A stretch of DNA of 64,000 nucleotides from Zeugodacus cucurbitae (taxonomy: Eukaryota; Arthropoda; Insecta; Diptera; Tephritidae), in the NCBI RefSeq assembly GCF_028554725.1, contig NC_071667.1, positions 13,251,501 to 13,315,500 on the forward strand, read 5' to 3'. A program made the translations under genes and the position numbers. Of this stretch, positions 36,991 to 47,049 are shown piece after piece. The notes beneath the pieces were generated by a model that saw only the letters and a program-made list of their open reading frames with translations, did no database searches and was not told the origin of the DNA. Each line of letters begins with the position of its first letter. The first letter of the stretch is position 1.

Positions 36991-37520
36991 AAGTCAAGAA
37001 TCTCGGTTATATGGATAACTGCAGAGAGTTTCACTTAGACAGAGAAAGAGAAACTCGATAGTCGATTATTATAATCGATAATCCACAAAAAAACTTCGAG
37101 TTATAGAAGTTTTCGACGATTTTTCATTGGTACTTCGTTTTTATGTGGTGGGTCCCAAGCCCTACGCACAACCGCAGAAGCGGGTTCGCCTTCTCACTTT
37201 AGCTCGTCTTCAAACGGCTGTTTGTTGGCTACCCAGAGGATATTTGGTCTAAAACCGGAAGTCGTGAGCTGCTTGAACCATGTGGTTCCCACGTCACTGT
37301 TGACAGTCATAACTTCGATGTCGTAGATAATTTCGTATACCTGGGAACCAACATCAACAATACGAACAATGTCACCCTCGAAATCCAGCGCAGAATCACT
37401 CTTGCCAACAGGTGCTACTTTGGACTTTGAGTAGGCAAAGTCCTTTATCGACGAACCAAAATCAAACTCTACAAGTCGCTTATCATTCCCATCCTGCTTT
37501 ATGGTGCAGAAGCTTGTACG

Positions 37521-37913
37521 ATGTCAACATCAGATAAGACGACACTAGGAGTTTTCAAGAGGAAAATTTTGCGTAAGATTTATGGTTCTCAGAACATAGA
37601 CAGCGGCGAATACCGCAGACGATGGAACGATGAGCTGTACGAATTATACGACGACATTGACATAGTTCAGCGAATAAAAAGACAGCGGCTACGCTGGCTA
37701 GATCATGTTGTCCGAATGGACGAAAACACTCCAGCTCTAAAAGTGTTCGATGCAGTACCCACCGGAAGAAGCCGAGGAAGGGGAAGGCCTCCACTCCATT
37801 GGAGGGACCAAGTGGAGAGCGACCTGGTTACACTTGGGATCTCCAACTGGCGCCGAACTGCGAAGGAGAGAGAGAAGTGGCGCATTATCGTCGATTCGGC
37901 AATAACCGACTAA
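37521..37913 (+). pseudogene. RTE ORF2, C-terminal fragment
   Basis: 130 codons covering the segment after the polymerase core: the KILRKIYG region, RLRWLDHVVRM and the RGRGRPPLHW region, ending SAITD before the stop. Upstream, from 37287, the frame is broken near 37430, where a TGA and a short deletion replace SRQLNS-type sequence. It gives the intact C-terminal end that the 10-kb copy has lost. Confidence 0.75.
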
Positions 37914-38119
37914 GGGTGCGTGCAGAGTGGCCGCTTGTTGCCGAGCCGAGCCGACTGACGCTTATTGCAAGAACTTGTTCATGTGAGAAACAAGTTTGAG
38001 TGTGCATAGTGGATGCGAGAATCAGCGCTGATATTTTATCTATTATTTGTGTTTTATGTATGTTTGTATGCATTTGGGTTTGTTGTTCATTCGTGTTTGT
38101 GAAATTGAAGTGAAAAGAT

Positions 38120-40331
38120 ATGGATTCGTCAGATGATGAGTATTTAGCTTCGGCTACTGTTTTAAAGTATTTTATCAACAAAAAATCATTTGGAAAACAT
38201 CCAATAAATGATAAACGAAGTGAATTTGGAGAATTTCATCACTTATATAGTGATTTAAGAAAATATCCTGCCAAGTTTAAAGAATATACTCGAATGAGTA
38301 TTGAAACTTTCGACTATATTCTCGAAAAGATTGGTGATAAATTAAAAAAGAAGTGGAGTAATTTTATTAAAGTACCAATATGTCCATGTGAACGCTTGAT
38401 AGTAACTCTCAGGTAAGAAATTTTTTATGTTTTATATATTTGTATTTATTGTATTAAATTCATTTTATATCGTATTAAATTCATGAATACATTTTTTTAT
38501 AAATAAAAAGAAAAATTAAAAAAAAACTTAAAAATAAATAATATAAATTAATTAAGAGGAATTTAAAGATGTATAAATTACAGTTTCCATTGTATTTTGG
38601 TCTGGAACCAATGATGATGAAGTTGATGGTATATTTGTACCTTCAACTGTGGTAAATGAGATCGGTTGAAAACAAGGAGTTGTGCTAAGGTCTAAAGAAT
38701 TTATCTGGTAGCTTTATCGAAGAAACGCTGGTTGGTGAAGACAAAGGCGCGTATCTTGAAGTTTCATTGGACAGTGTGGGCATATTTTTAACTTTTGCAT
38801 ACACGTATTTATAAAGTACATTTTGCATTTCCATTCGACACAGAAATTTATTCTCTGGGTCCAACTTCCGAATATGCGGCAAAAGAGTTACGAAAAATGC
38901 TTCATCTTCATCCAATACAGTCTTTTTTTTCCATTTTTTTATTTTCCAGCAGTGCCAATTTTCTTTTTTCAATTTCCAACAATTGGGCAGTGCTGTTAGA
39001 GGTATTTTTTTTCGATGGAACTTCACAGCTGAACTCGTCATTGTCGCACAGATCTCTTGTTTCTTCGACTTGTGAAGTGTTGAGAATATCTTCAATTTCT
39101 TCTTCATATACAACCTCTTCTTGGGTAGCTTTTACACTTGACGCTTTTAAATTACCACTTAAATTTCTGAATTTCATTTGGTCCTTTAAAAACAGTAGAT
39201 AATTGAAATAAGGCCAACTCGAAGTAATTTGTGATGCGGCATCCCCCGATTTTGGAGTTGGAATTTTGCGTACTTCACATCGAAATTGATCGCGTAAATA
39301 CTTCCATTTTTTTTTTAAGTCTTCCTCTGCAAGATCAAATAAAACCATATAATAAAAATATGATAAAAATTATATGCATACATGAATTTAAACAATAATA
39401 TACAAAAATTTATACAAATAATATAATATAAATTTAAATAACAATTTTTGTTTTAACTTTCTTATTTAGATTTCTGGCAACTGGAGCATCATTTGCCTCA
39501 CTAGCTTTTTCGTTTCGGCTAGGCAAATCAACAGTAGGAGCTATTGTTAAGGAGACAACACAAGTTCTATGGGATAATATGTTTACTATACATATGCCGC
39601 AGCCAAACGAACAATGTTTTCAAGAAATTGCAGAGCAATACTGGAAGCTATGGAACTTCCCAAATTGTATTGGTGCTATCGACGGGAAGCACATACGAAT
39701 CAAGTGTCCAGGAAATACTGGCTCCATGTATTATAATTATAAACACTTTTTTTCTATTGTATTGCAAGGTATTGCCGATGCCAACTGCAAATTTATTGCG
39801 GTTGAAGTTGGTGGATACGGAAAGCAAAGTGATGGTGGCACTTTTAGCTCTTCCAAAATCTTTAATCTTTTAAAAAGTGGAGAACTACCTGTACCAGGAA
39901 ATACATGTCTGCCAAACAGTGAAGAAATTGTGCCATATGTATTTCTTGGGGATGAGGCTTATCCCCTTTTAGAATGTTTGTTAAGGCCGTATAGCCGAAA
40001 GGAGATAACGGAAGACCATGAATATTTTAATGCCCGGCTTTCAAGAGCTAGAAAGTGCATTGAATGCGCCTTTGGGTTATTAAGTGCAAGGTTCAGAATA
40101 TTATGGAAACCCATTGAAACGGATCCTTTGTTCGCTGAACTCCTTGTAAAATGTATATGCCTTCTACACAACATAATTATTGATTTAGAGGGATTAGATG
40201 AAAATTTAAAAGAAGAAGTGCAAAAAGAAAATTTGGAAAAAATCATAAAAGAATTCAATGAAACAAGTGTCAAAAATGGTAGATTAATAAGAGATAAATT
40301 TTGTAATTTCGTATGCATGAATAAAATATAA
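38120..40331 (+). CDS. Harbinger transposase, DDE_Tnp_4 type (two exons)
   Basis: Cleaves and rejoins the element ends (family role). Exon 1 is 38120..38412 and exon 2 is 39470..40331. The 1057-bp intron has donor CAG|GTAAGA and acceptor TTATTTAG, and the join is phase 2, giving 384 aa, normal for the family. The N-terminal half includes a short helical region (MSIETFDYILEKIG). The catalytic residues visible in exon 2 are D in IGAIDGKHI, D in FLGDEAYPL and E in RKCIECAFG. No stops or frameshifts, so this may be an active protein. Its intron contains the second exon of the antisense MADF gene. Confidence 0.9.
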
Positions 40332-40484
40332 CAAATTTCAATGTAACTTACTTGGTATTTTCATTTCTGAAGCAACGGACATCCATAGCTTTTCCACTAA
40401 AACACGGTTATGATAACATTTATTTTTCTGATCCCACAAAGCCGGCCGAGAAAAAACTTCACTTATTAATTGTTCTACATTCAT
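38685..40484 (-). CDS. Harbinger-encoded MADF-BESS protein, frameshifted
   Basis: The second protein of PIF/Harbinger elements, a Myb/SANT-like (MADF) DNA-binding partner needed with the transposase (family knowledge). Exon 1 is 40352..40484 (44 codons; ATG at 40484) and exon 2 starts at 39326. The intron has donor A|GTAAGTT and acceptor TCTTGCAG and spans transposase exon 2. The MADF signature runs over the junction: LISEVFSRPALWD, W at VEKLWMSVASEM, KKKWKYLRDQF, SSWPYFNYLLFL. The current frame stops at 38908 (183 aa). In the next frame, after a run of eight A (38923..38930), a BESS-like motif FFVTLLPHIRKLDPENKF continues to 38685. One extra A would explain the break. It could be an assembly error, a real mutation or two isoforms. 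Confidence 0.8.
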
Positions 40485-40922
40485 TTTAAATAAACCAAAA
40501 CACACGACTGTACTCAAGAAAAGTTCAACAAGAATGCCATTAAATGATGAATGACAGCATATGATTTTCATTTTAATTTTACTTTTTCCAAAGAATTTTA
40601 TGTCCAAAACTAGCTTTTCGCAGAATAACCAATGTTTTCGGCGCTGAAATACGCTTTGGAACTGTTTTCTCGCATTCAATCAGTTTTGCGCTCTGACCAG
40701 CTCGGCGCCCACTATGACCTGTTCGCGCTTATTTGTACTAATTTGTATAGTACCAGTTTTCTCGCATTGGTTCTCGCAATAAGCGTCAGTCGGCTCGGCT
40801 CGGCAACAAGCGGCCACTCTGCACGCACCCTAAACGGTTGCAACACCAATCACATACATACATACATACATACATAGAAGCTTTCATTAAAACATAAAAT
40901 TTTTCAAAAAGCTGTAAAATAT

Positions 40923-40935
40923 AGATTTATCCACA
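40923..40935 (+). repeat. Target-site duplication of the I-clade LINE, left
   Basis: AGATTTATCCACA, repeated exactly at 46463..46475. Confidence 0.9.
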
Positions 40936-40969
40936 TCAGTCACCGACTAACCTCTGACGCGTGCGGACG
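40936..40969 (+). promoter_or_regulatory. Internal Inr + DPE promoter of the I-clade LINE
   Basis: TCAGTC at 40936..40941 is a canonical initiator with A(+1) at 40938. GGACG at 40965..40969 is at exactly +28 to +32 and fits the downstream promoter element consensus RGWYV. Fly LINEs such as jockey and the I factor use this promoter type so that the full-length RNA starts at the element's first bases. Confidence 0.75.
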
Positions 40970-41065
40970 TTCACTCTTTTCGTGCGTTATCAGTATTCGC
41001 TTATTCGTCTGTTTTCGTTATACCGTTTCGTTACTCTGTGACGCTCTCTGTGTATCAATTGATCT

Positions 41066-41099
<34 letters not shown>

Positions 41100-41146
41100 A
41101 GTGCATAAATAGTTATACATAAGTGATTGCGTAAGGTGTGTTCATA

Positions 41147-42469
41147 ATGCCCCCTGGGGCCCACAACCCAGGGGAAAATAGGTTCGCCCTACTTTCCTCT
41201 AGTCCTCATACAAAACGAAAAAAAGCCAACAAATCTCAAGAGACTTTCCCTGAGCTTTCCCCCATTAACATCTCTAAAAACGACGACCCAAAATACATAG
41301 TCCTTAAATCATTAGAAGACAATAAACCACTGTCACTTTTTTCATGCTTTGCGGTGCATAAAGCCATTTTAGGCATTAGCAAAGATGTTAAATCCATCTC
41401 AGAATTGCGCGACGGAAGTCTTCTCTTATTAGTTAAAAATAAAAAAACTGCTGAAAAATTCACAAACACGATAACACTTTCGAACATCTGCAAAATTTCA
41501 GCTAATTACCATGAACACCTTAACTCCGTAAAAGGCACGATTTTCGCGCCATTTCTTAACCATTTGCCTGAAAAAGAAATTATTGAAGGCCTTGAAGATT
41601 ATGGAGTAAGTGCAGTGTATAAATTCCAGAAGAAGCTTGAAGGAGTCATAGTCCCAACAGGTGCAATGCTCCTCACTTTTGATGCCTACAAGCTACCTGA
41701 GGAAATTGATGTAGCCTGGCGAAAAATTTCAGTCCGTCCCTACTATCCCAACCCGATGCGCTGCAAAACCTGTCAAAAGCTCGGACACACAATAAAAAAA
41801 TGCAAAAGCCTTCGTACATGCGTCAACTGCAGTCTCCCCCCTCACAATGACAGCGAATGCTCAAGAACCATGTGTGTGAATTGCTCAGGCGAACACCCTT
41901 CCTCCGCAAACACTTGTCCCAAGTTTATACAGGCCAAAGAAATCTTAAAAATAAAAACCATGGACAAATGCAGCATGCGTGAAGCAGCTACTAAATACAG
42001 ATCTCAGCACTCCTCCACCTCTTCTTTTACACCCTTTTCAACAATAATTTCTCTACCTGCACAAATAACCACTCCAAACATTCCCACTTCAGCCTCCACA
42101 ACATCAAAACCTTCCGAAAACGACAAAACAAAAAATACACCTCAAGCTTCAAAAAAAATTTCCACCTCTCCAAATAGCACTTCAACTAACACTAGTTTAC
42201 CAAACTCCAACAAATCTATCGCCCATTCATGGGCTTCTAGCACGACTACGCCAACAAACAACAAAACTCCAATCACCAATTCACCTTTTAATTCTACTTT
42301 GACCAAACCCTTCTCTCTCACCAACTCTTCAACAATCAACCCCACCTCAAGCAACAATTATATCTTCCCCTCGCCCAGAAATAACGACTGTGGTGGTCTA
42401 ATGCTCTCCGACTCAGTACAAGCTGAGCCAAAGAGCGTTGCTGATCATAACAGTGACTTCGAAATGTAA
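41147..42469 (+). CDS. I-clade LINE ORF1 (gag-like RNA-binding protein)
   Basis: 440 aa, starting at the ATG at 41147 (an upstream in-frame GTG at 41138 is not needed). It would package the element RNA. Order: a basic N-terminal part; a central RRM-like region (about 45-190, by analogy); three cysteine knuckles at about 206-219 (CKTCQKLGHTIKKC), 225-238 (CVNCSLPPHNDSEC) and 242-256 (third with spacing CX2CX3HX6C); then a long Ser/Thr/Pro/Asn-rich tail. The first two knuckles are classical CX2CX4HX4C. No frame breaks. Confidence 0.88.
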   Translation: MPPGAHNPGENRFALLSSSPHTKRKKANKSQETFPELSPINISKNDDPKYIVLKSLEDNKPLSLFSCFAVHKAILGISKDVKSISELRDGSLLLLVKNKKTAEKFTNTITLSNICKISANYHEHLNSVKGTIFAPFLNHLPEKEIIEGLEDYGVSAVYKFQKKLEGVIVPTGAMLLTFDAYKLPEEIDVAWRKISVRPYYPNPMRCKTCQKLGHTIKKCKSLRTCVNCSLPPHNDSECSRTMCVNCSGEHPSSANTCPKFIQAKEILKIKTMDKCSMREAATKYRSQHSSTSSFTPFSTIISLPAQITTPNIPTSASTTSKPSENDKTKNTPQASKKISTSPNSTSTNTSLPNSNKSIAHSWASSTTTPTNNKTPITNSPFNSTLTKPFSLTNSSTINPTSSNNYIFPSPRNNDCGGLMLSDSVQAEPKSVADHNSDFEM

Positions 42470-42601
42470 TGCATCCCTCACTGTAGGTGGCTACCGGCGC
42501 TCTGCTCGCAGAGTGTCAAAAGCAGTTACATGCGTGTGTGTATGCATATATTCGTTCTCCCATAACTTTTCGTTTTACCTCCATATTATTTGCTATTCAT
42601 C

Positions 42602-45600
42602 ATGTTATCAATTTTGCAATGGAATATGAATGGTTACCTCAATAACTATCACGAACTTGAAATTCTGATTAAATACTATTCCCCATCCATCATTCTTTTA
42701 ACCGAAACTCACTTACCCCAAAACCAAACTGCCTACACTCCCAAAAATTACATAGGGCATTTCTACAATCTACCTCAGATCACTAGTAAAAAGCAAGGAA
42801 TTGCAATATTAGTCAAAAGGAATATTCAACACAAACTATCACCTATTCAAACAAGCTTCTCAGCACTAGCGATTGACATCAATACAACAACCAAGATAGT
42901 GGCTGTTTGCATGTACATTCCTCCCAAAGATACTTTTTCTACATCTGATATTTCCCAACTTCTGAACCAATTCAGTACACAATGCATCATTGGAGGCGAC
43001 TTCAACGCCTGGAATACTATCTGGGGATCTGATTACACAAACTCTAGAGGACAAAAAATTGAAGACGCGTCAATCCCATCCAATTTTATATCACTAAATA
43101 ATGGTGCTCCCACCCACTTTTCGACTCACCACACCTTTTCTACAGTTGACATTACACTTTGTTCCGCAACTCTAGCCTCAAACTGCCAGTGGAAAGTCCT
43201 TGACTCATTACATGGAAGCGACCACTTCCCTATCCTTACCCAAATAACCTCAGTCTGCAATCAATCCTTAGTAAAATTCACACCCAGATTTAAAACTAAC
43301 CAAGCCGACTGGAAGAAATTCAGTCAAATGTGCGAAGAAATCAGTGCAGCCTCTCCAATTGCTAATAACATAAACCAAGAAGCAGCTAAAATCCTAAGAG
43401 TTATACGATCAGCAGCTCACCTCACCATACCACAAACTAAACCAAATAGATCCAATAAAACCGTTCCTTGGTGGAGCTCCGAACTATCCGCACTCCAAGT
43501 TTCCAAGCAGAACTTGTGGCACCAATACAAAACCGTTCGCTCAACAGAAAATCTATTGAGATACAAAGAAGCAAACGCACAATTTAAGCGAAACGCCAAA
43601 TTAGCAAAGCGCAAAGCATTTGAAGAACTTACCTCCAGCATAAACCCATCAACAAAACCTAAAAAAATATGGAATGACATACGAATACTCACTCGCTCCC
43701 CAAGACAAATGTCCTTTACGTACATTAATTCCGCTAATGGACCACTCTCTGACCCACATGCTATTGCCAACAATTTTGCTTCTCAGTTCTCCCTTTCCTC
43801 CTCCGATACAACCTTCTCAAACACTTTCCGCAACTTAAAAGCAAGACGACTAAACCAGGAACCACCAATCTCTTACCCTTTATCAATCACAGCCAAGCAA
43901 CTTGAGTCCAAAATCCTCCCATCAGAACTCGAATTTGCCCTCTCCTTAGTCAAAGGAAGTTCACCAGGCCTGGACAAGATTACATATCCCATAATTCAAA
44001 ACCTGCCAAACTCAGTCAGGAGTAGACTACTCAAGCTTTACAATTGCATTTTTGATAGTGGACCCTACCCACAATTTTGGAAAACTGCATGTATTGTTCC
44101 AATACTAAAACCCAACAAACCCCCTTCTGATGTAAACAGTTATAGACCAATTTCGCTCCTATCATGTCTTGGAAAATTATTAGAAAAGATTATTGTCAAT
44201 CGCTTAGCGTGGTATGCTGAAGTGAAAAACCTTATAAGCCCTAATCAAGTTGCATACAGAAAGGGATTTGGCACCATGGATGCACTCCTACATCTAGACT
44301 ACTTTATTTCAAACGCTTTATCCTCCAAAAACCACGTGTCTTTATTAGCGATAGACTTTCAAAAAGCATTCGACAGAATCGGCATACACATAGTTTTGAA
44401 ACAACTTGACGCTTGGAAAGTGGGCCCAAAAATTAAAAAATTTGTTAAAAATTTTCTCCAGCATAGAAAGTGTAGAGTCAAAATAAACGGATTTCTGTCC
44501 AACAGTGTTCCTTTAGATAATGGCACCCCACAAGGTTCACCCTTATCTGCATTTCTTTTCATAATCGCGTTTGATGAAATTGTTCTCCGAACAACAAATA
44601 TCCGCGGCATCCAATGTCAGCTCTACGCCGATGATGTAGTCTTCTACACAAAGTGTAACAATCTTGCTCAAGTCAGTCAAATTTTCGAAAATGTCCTAGC
44701 AGAGTTAACTTCATGGTCCCTGACTGCTGGTATCACAATATCAATAGAAAAAACAAAAATTTTACATATTTGCAAAAAAGTGAACTACTCTAATCTAACT
44801 AACTTCTGTACTAACCTTAATATTAGCATTGTTAATGAACTTAAAGTTTTAGGATCAATAATAGACTCTAAATATAACTTTAAATCACATTGTAAATATG
44901 TTAGAGACTGTCTTGTGACAAGATTAAATATAATAAAATATCTAACATCTAAGAAAAGCCATATTCACCCAGCCACTCTTATCAACGCAACCAGAGCCTT
45001 AATACTCTCCAAGGTTGAATACGCACTTCCACTCTATGGAAACTGTCCAGCATCTGCAATCAACAAAATATCCACGCCTTATCACGTAGCAATACGGAGA
45101 AGCATAAGATCATTCCCTACGACACCCCTAAAAAACCTCTTTGCAGAAACTGGCTTGCCTACAATCGCTGAAAGAACAATCGATAGCTGCCGTCGTTTAC
45201 TCCCTAAACTGCTATTTACTCCAAACAATATTTTAAAAAGAGACGTAAAAAACGCAATGTCAAGAAAACGGGAGCCAAGATTCTTGCCAGCAATCAGTCG
45301 ACCACTGAAATTCCTTAAACACCTTCAGATACCGCATACTTCAAGGCCTAGAGTATCCACTATCCGCCAACAGTGGTTGATTAACAACATTCCTCACACA
45401 ATTAAAACACTCCAATTTCCAAAAACAAATACACCACAAGAGAAATACAGAGCAATTTATGCGAAAGAAAAGCACTTTTACAGCAAAAATGGATGGAACT
45501 TCTTATTTACGGATGGCTCTAAATCCCGCGACAACACATCATTTGCAGTAACAAAAGAAAATGGAGAAATTATTCGGCACGGCCTACTCCACCCGATTTG

Positions 45601-46297
45601 CTCCGTGTTTACCGCTGAAGTCTCCGCTGTTCTCGAAGCCATCACATATGCCAAGCTTCACCGAGGCAAGTTCATTATTTGCACCGACAGTAACTCATGC
45701 CTTGACGCCATCGAATGCCCCTCCAATAGTCAAAATGAGGTAGTCGCGATACGCAACACTTTAATAGCCACACCTCGAAAAATCAAACTAATGTGGATAC
45801 CAGGCCACACAGGAATCATTGGCAACGAAAACGCCGACGCGGCTGCAAAAAACGTTGCAAAAACACCATCCATAATGTTTAACTACATGTCTAAAAAAGA
45901 CATTTTGACTGAAATCGCAAACGAAAGACGCCAGACTCAAATTAGCGATTGGAACACCTATGCTCATCACTACTCCGCTATCAATCCTAGCAGAAAGAAA
46001 GGAACTTTCGCTGCCGACATAGCTCTCTCAACAATTAAGCCATTTATTCGCCTACGCCTGGGGCACACAATTATCACGCACGCACATCTTCTACAACGTA
46101 CCCCACCCAGTAAGTGTCCATTTTGTGAAGAGCCGGCATCAATTCTGCATTTACTACATTGTCCAATTATCGACTCAACCCGAAAAGATATCCTGAGTAC
46201 AACGGATCCCTTCGACCTTTTGAGAGAGGCCAACATCACAAACGTTCTAAAGATGTACAAATTGTTGAAAGAGACTGACTTGTTAAAGCATATTTAA
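42602..46297 (+). CDS. I-clade LINE ORF2 (endonuclease, reverse transcriptase, RNase H)
   Basis: 1231 aa from the ATG at 42602. Domains in order: an APE-type endonuclease (ILQWNMNG and TETHL near the start, GGDFNAWN, then GSDHFPI near 210); a reverse transcriptase with NSYRPISLL, motif A (IDFQKAFDR), motif B (GTPQGSPLSAFLF) and catalytic YADD at about 675; an RNase H with FTDGSKS (about 971), the E of TAEVSAVLEA, TDSNSCLD and WIPGHTGIIGNENAD; and a C-terminal zinc knuckle CPFCEEPASILHLLHC. All catalytic residues that I can check are present. The frame is open over 3.7 kb, which is strong evidence for a young copy. The protein would nick target DNA and copy the element RNA into it. Confidence 0.93.
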   Translation: MLSILQWNMNGYLNNYHELEILIKYYSPSIILLTETHLPQNQTAYTPKNYIGHFYNLPQITSKKQGIAILVKRNIQHKLSPIQTSFSALAIDINTTTKIVAVCMYIPPKDTFSTSDISQLLNQFSTQCIIGGDFNAWNTIWGSDYTNSRGQKIEDASIPSNFISLNNGAPTHFSTHHTFSTVDITLCSATLASNCQWKVLDSLHGSDHFPILTQITSVCNQSLVKFTPRFKTNQADWKKFSQMCEEISAASPIANNINQEAAKILRVIRSAAHLTIPQTKPNRSNKTVPWWSSELSALQVSKQNLWHQYKTVRSTENLLRYKEANAQFKRNAKLAKRKAFEELTSSINPSTKPKKIWNDIRILTRSPRQMSFTYINSANGPLSDPHAIANNFASQFSLSSSDTTFSNTFRNLKARRLNQEPPISYPLSITAKQLESKILPSELEFALSLVKGSSPGLDKITYPIIQNLPNSVRSRLLKLYNCIFDSGPYPQFWKTACIVPILKPNKPPSDVNSYRPISLLSCLGKLLEKIIVNRLAWYAEVKNLISPNQVAYRKGFGTMDALLHLDYFISNALSSKNHVSLLAIDFQKAFDRIGIHIVLKQLDAWKVGPKIKKFVKNFLQHRKCRVKINGFLSNSVPLDNGTPQGSPLSAFLFIIAFDEIVLRTTNIRGIQCQLYADDVVFYTKCNNLAQVSQIFENVLAELTSWSLTAGITISIEKTKILHICKKVNYSNLTNFCTNLNISIVNELKVLGSIIDSKYNFKSHCKYVRDCLVTRLNIIKYLTSKKSHIHPATLINATRALILSKVEYALPLYGNCPASAINKISTPYHVAIRRSIRSFPTTPLKNLFAETGLPTIAERTIDSCRRLLPKLLFTPNNILKRDVKNAMSRKREPRFLPAISRPLKFLKHLQIPHTSRPRVSTIRQQWLINNIPHTIKTLQFPKTNTPQEKYRAIYAKEKHFYSKNGWNFLFTDGSKSRDNTSFAVTKENGEIIRHGLLHPICSVFTAEVSAVLEAITYAKLHRGKFIICTDSNSCLDAIECPSNSQNEVVAIRNTLIATPRKIKLMWIPGHTGIIGNENADAAAKNVAKTPSIMFNYMSKKDILTEIANERRQTQISDWNTYAHHYSAINPSRKKGTFAADIALSTIKPFIRLRLGHTIITHAHLLQRTPPSKCPFCEEPASILHLLHCPIIDSTRKDILSTTDPFDLLREANITNVLKMYKLLKETDLLKHI

Positions 46298-46462
46298 TAT
46301 TAAGAATAAATCGTAGTTAGCTCTACTAACACCTTAAACATTAACGTTATATTAGATTACAGACAGCCGAAGGCCCTTGTTGATAGCGCTGCTAAATATT
46401 CATTTGTCAAATAATTTATTATTGTACAAATTTCTTAAAAATAAAAAAAAATAAAAAATAAA

Positions 46463-46475
46463 AGATTTATCCACA
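46463..46475 (+). repeat. Target-site duplication of the I-clade LINE, right
   Basis: AGATTTATCCACA, an exact copy of 40923..40935. Confidence 0.9.
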
Positions 46476-47049
46476 GTTCCTATAAAGTTTTATGTACATA
46501 TGTATGTACGTTAAAATATCTATTCTGTAATTTTGTTTTTTGCAGTCTGCTATTATTTAGCTCTTCACGTCTGTAACCCCTGCCTTTGTTACATGATCCA
46601 CATGTATTCCCTGCCCATGTGACGGCCTGTTTTTTAGTGATATTTTACAATTTTTTTTCTACGACCAGTAAATAGATAGAGCCTTAAGTTTATTATCATT
46701 TATTAACATGTCGAAATATAGACAGTATAAATATAAATTTTAAGATAAAAATATTGTGTAGAACATGAGTTGCATCGTTCTGAACACCCCCTCCTCGAAA
46801 AAATGGGCTCGCACTCACACTAAAAATTGGACTTTTGGTAGACATTTGAAAAAAAGCGAATGTTTCGTTTTTGTTGCTATAAAAAATCGAAGTTTTAAGA
46901 AGTTTTCCCACCACATGGGACGACGACCTTAAGCAGTCCATAAGTGTAATATCATATTTTTTGTTCGCCTCCGTACGATATAGGGACTCCTTTAAGATTC
47001 TGATTTTATATTTTGAATTTTGCCCTGGTCGAAAATTTAAAGTAGCGTT
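46476..47049. other. Spacer between LINE and inverted-repeat arm
   Basis: No gene. With 36991..37114 it probably formed the original centre between the two inverted arms. Confidence 0.4.

Larger units (their letters stand above)
37914..40830 (+). mobile_element. PIF/Harbinger transposon, apparently complete
   Basis: 2917 bp. The perfect-to-near-perfect 61-bp TIRs (37914..37974 and 40770..40830, one mismatch) start GGGTGCGTGCAGAGTGGCCG. The 3-bp target duplication TAA (37911..37913 and 40831..40833) fits the TWA target of the superfamily. It contains a two-exon transposase on the plus strand and a two-exon MADF protein gene on the minus strand. It is inserted in an RTE LINE 3' UTR whose uninterrupted version is at 10869. 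Confidence 0.92.
37115..40873 (+). mobile_element. RTE-clade LINE copy with inverted 5' end, split by Harbinger
   Basis: At 37115..37286 the element's 5' region is in antisense orientation (it matches the + strand at 60190..60340, where the coding strand is minus). From 37287 the 3' coding part runs in the sense direction to the stop at 37911..37913. The 3' UTR continues at 40834..40873 with a (CATA)n tail after the Harbinger insertion. A 12-bp target duplication ATAGAAGYTTTC (one mismatch) lies at 37103..37114 and 40874..40885. This layout is what twin priming during target-primed reverse transcription produces. Confidence 0.78.
40936..46462 (+). mobile_element. Full-length I-clade non-LTR retrotransposon
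   Basis: 5527 bp between perfect 13-bp target duplications (40923..40935 and 46463..46475). It has a 5' UTR of 211 bp with an internal promoter and a 30-A run (41069..41098), two intact ORFs separated by 132 nt, and a short A-rich tail with TAAA units. The RNase H domain after the reverse transcriptase and the gag-like three-knuckle ORF1 indicate the I group rather than jockey (family knowledge). Nothing seen would prevent activity. Confidence 0.9.

Noticed and set aside
40853..40876. (CATA)n array as an independent microsatellite or CRISPR-like repeat
   Set aside because: It is the 3' tail of the RTE LINE, also present in shorter form at 10888..10898.
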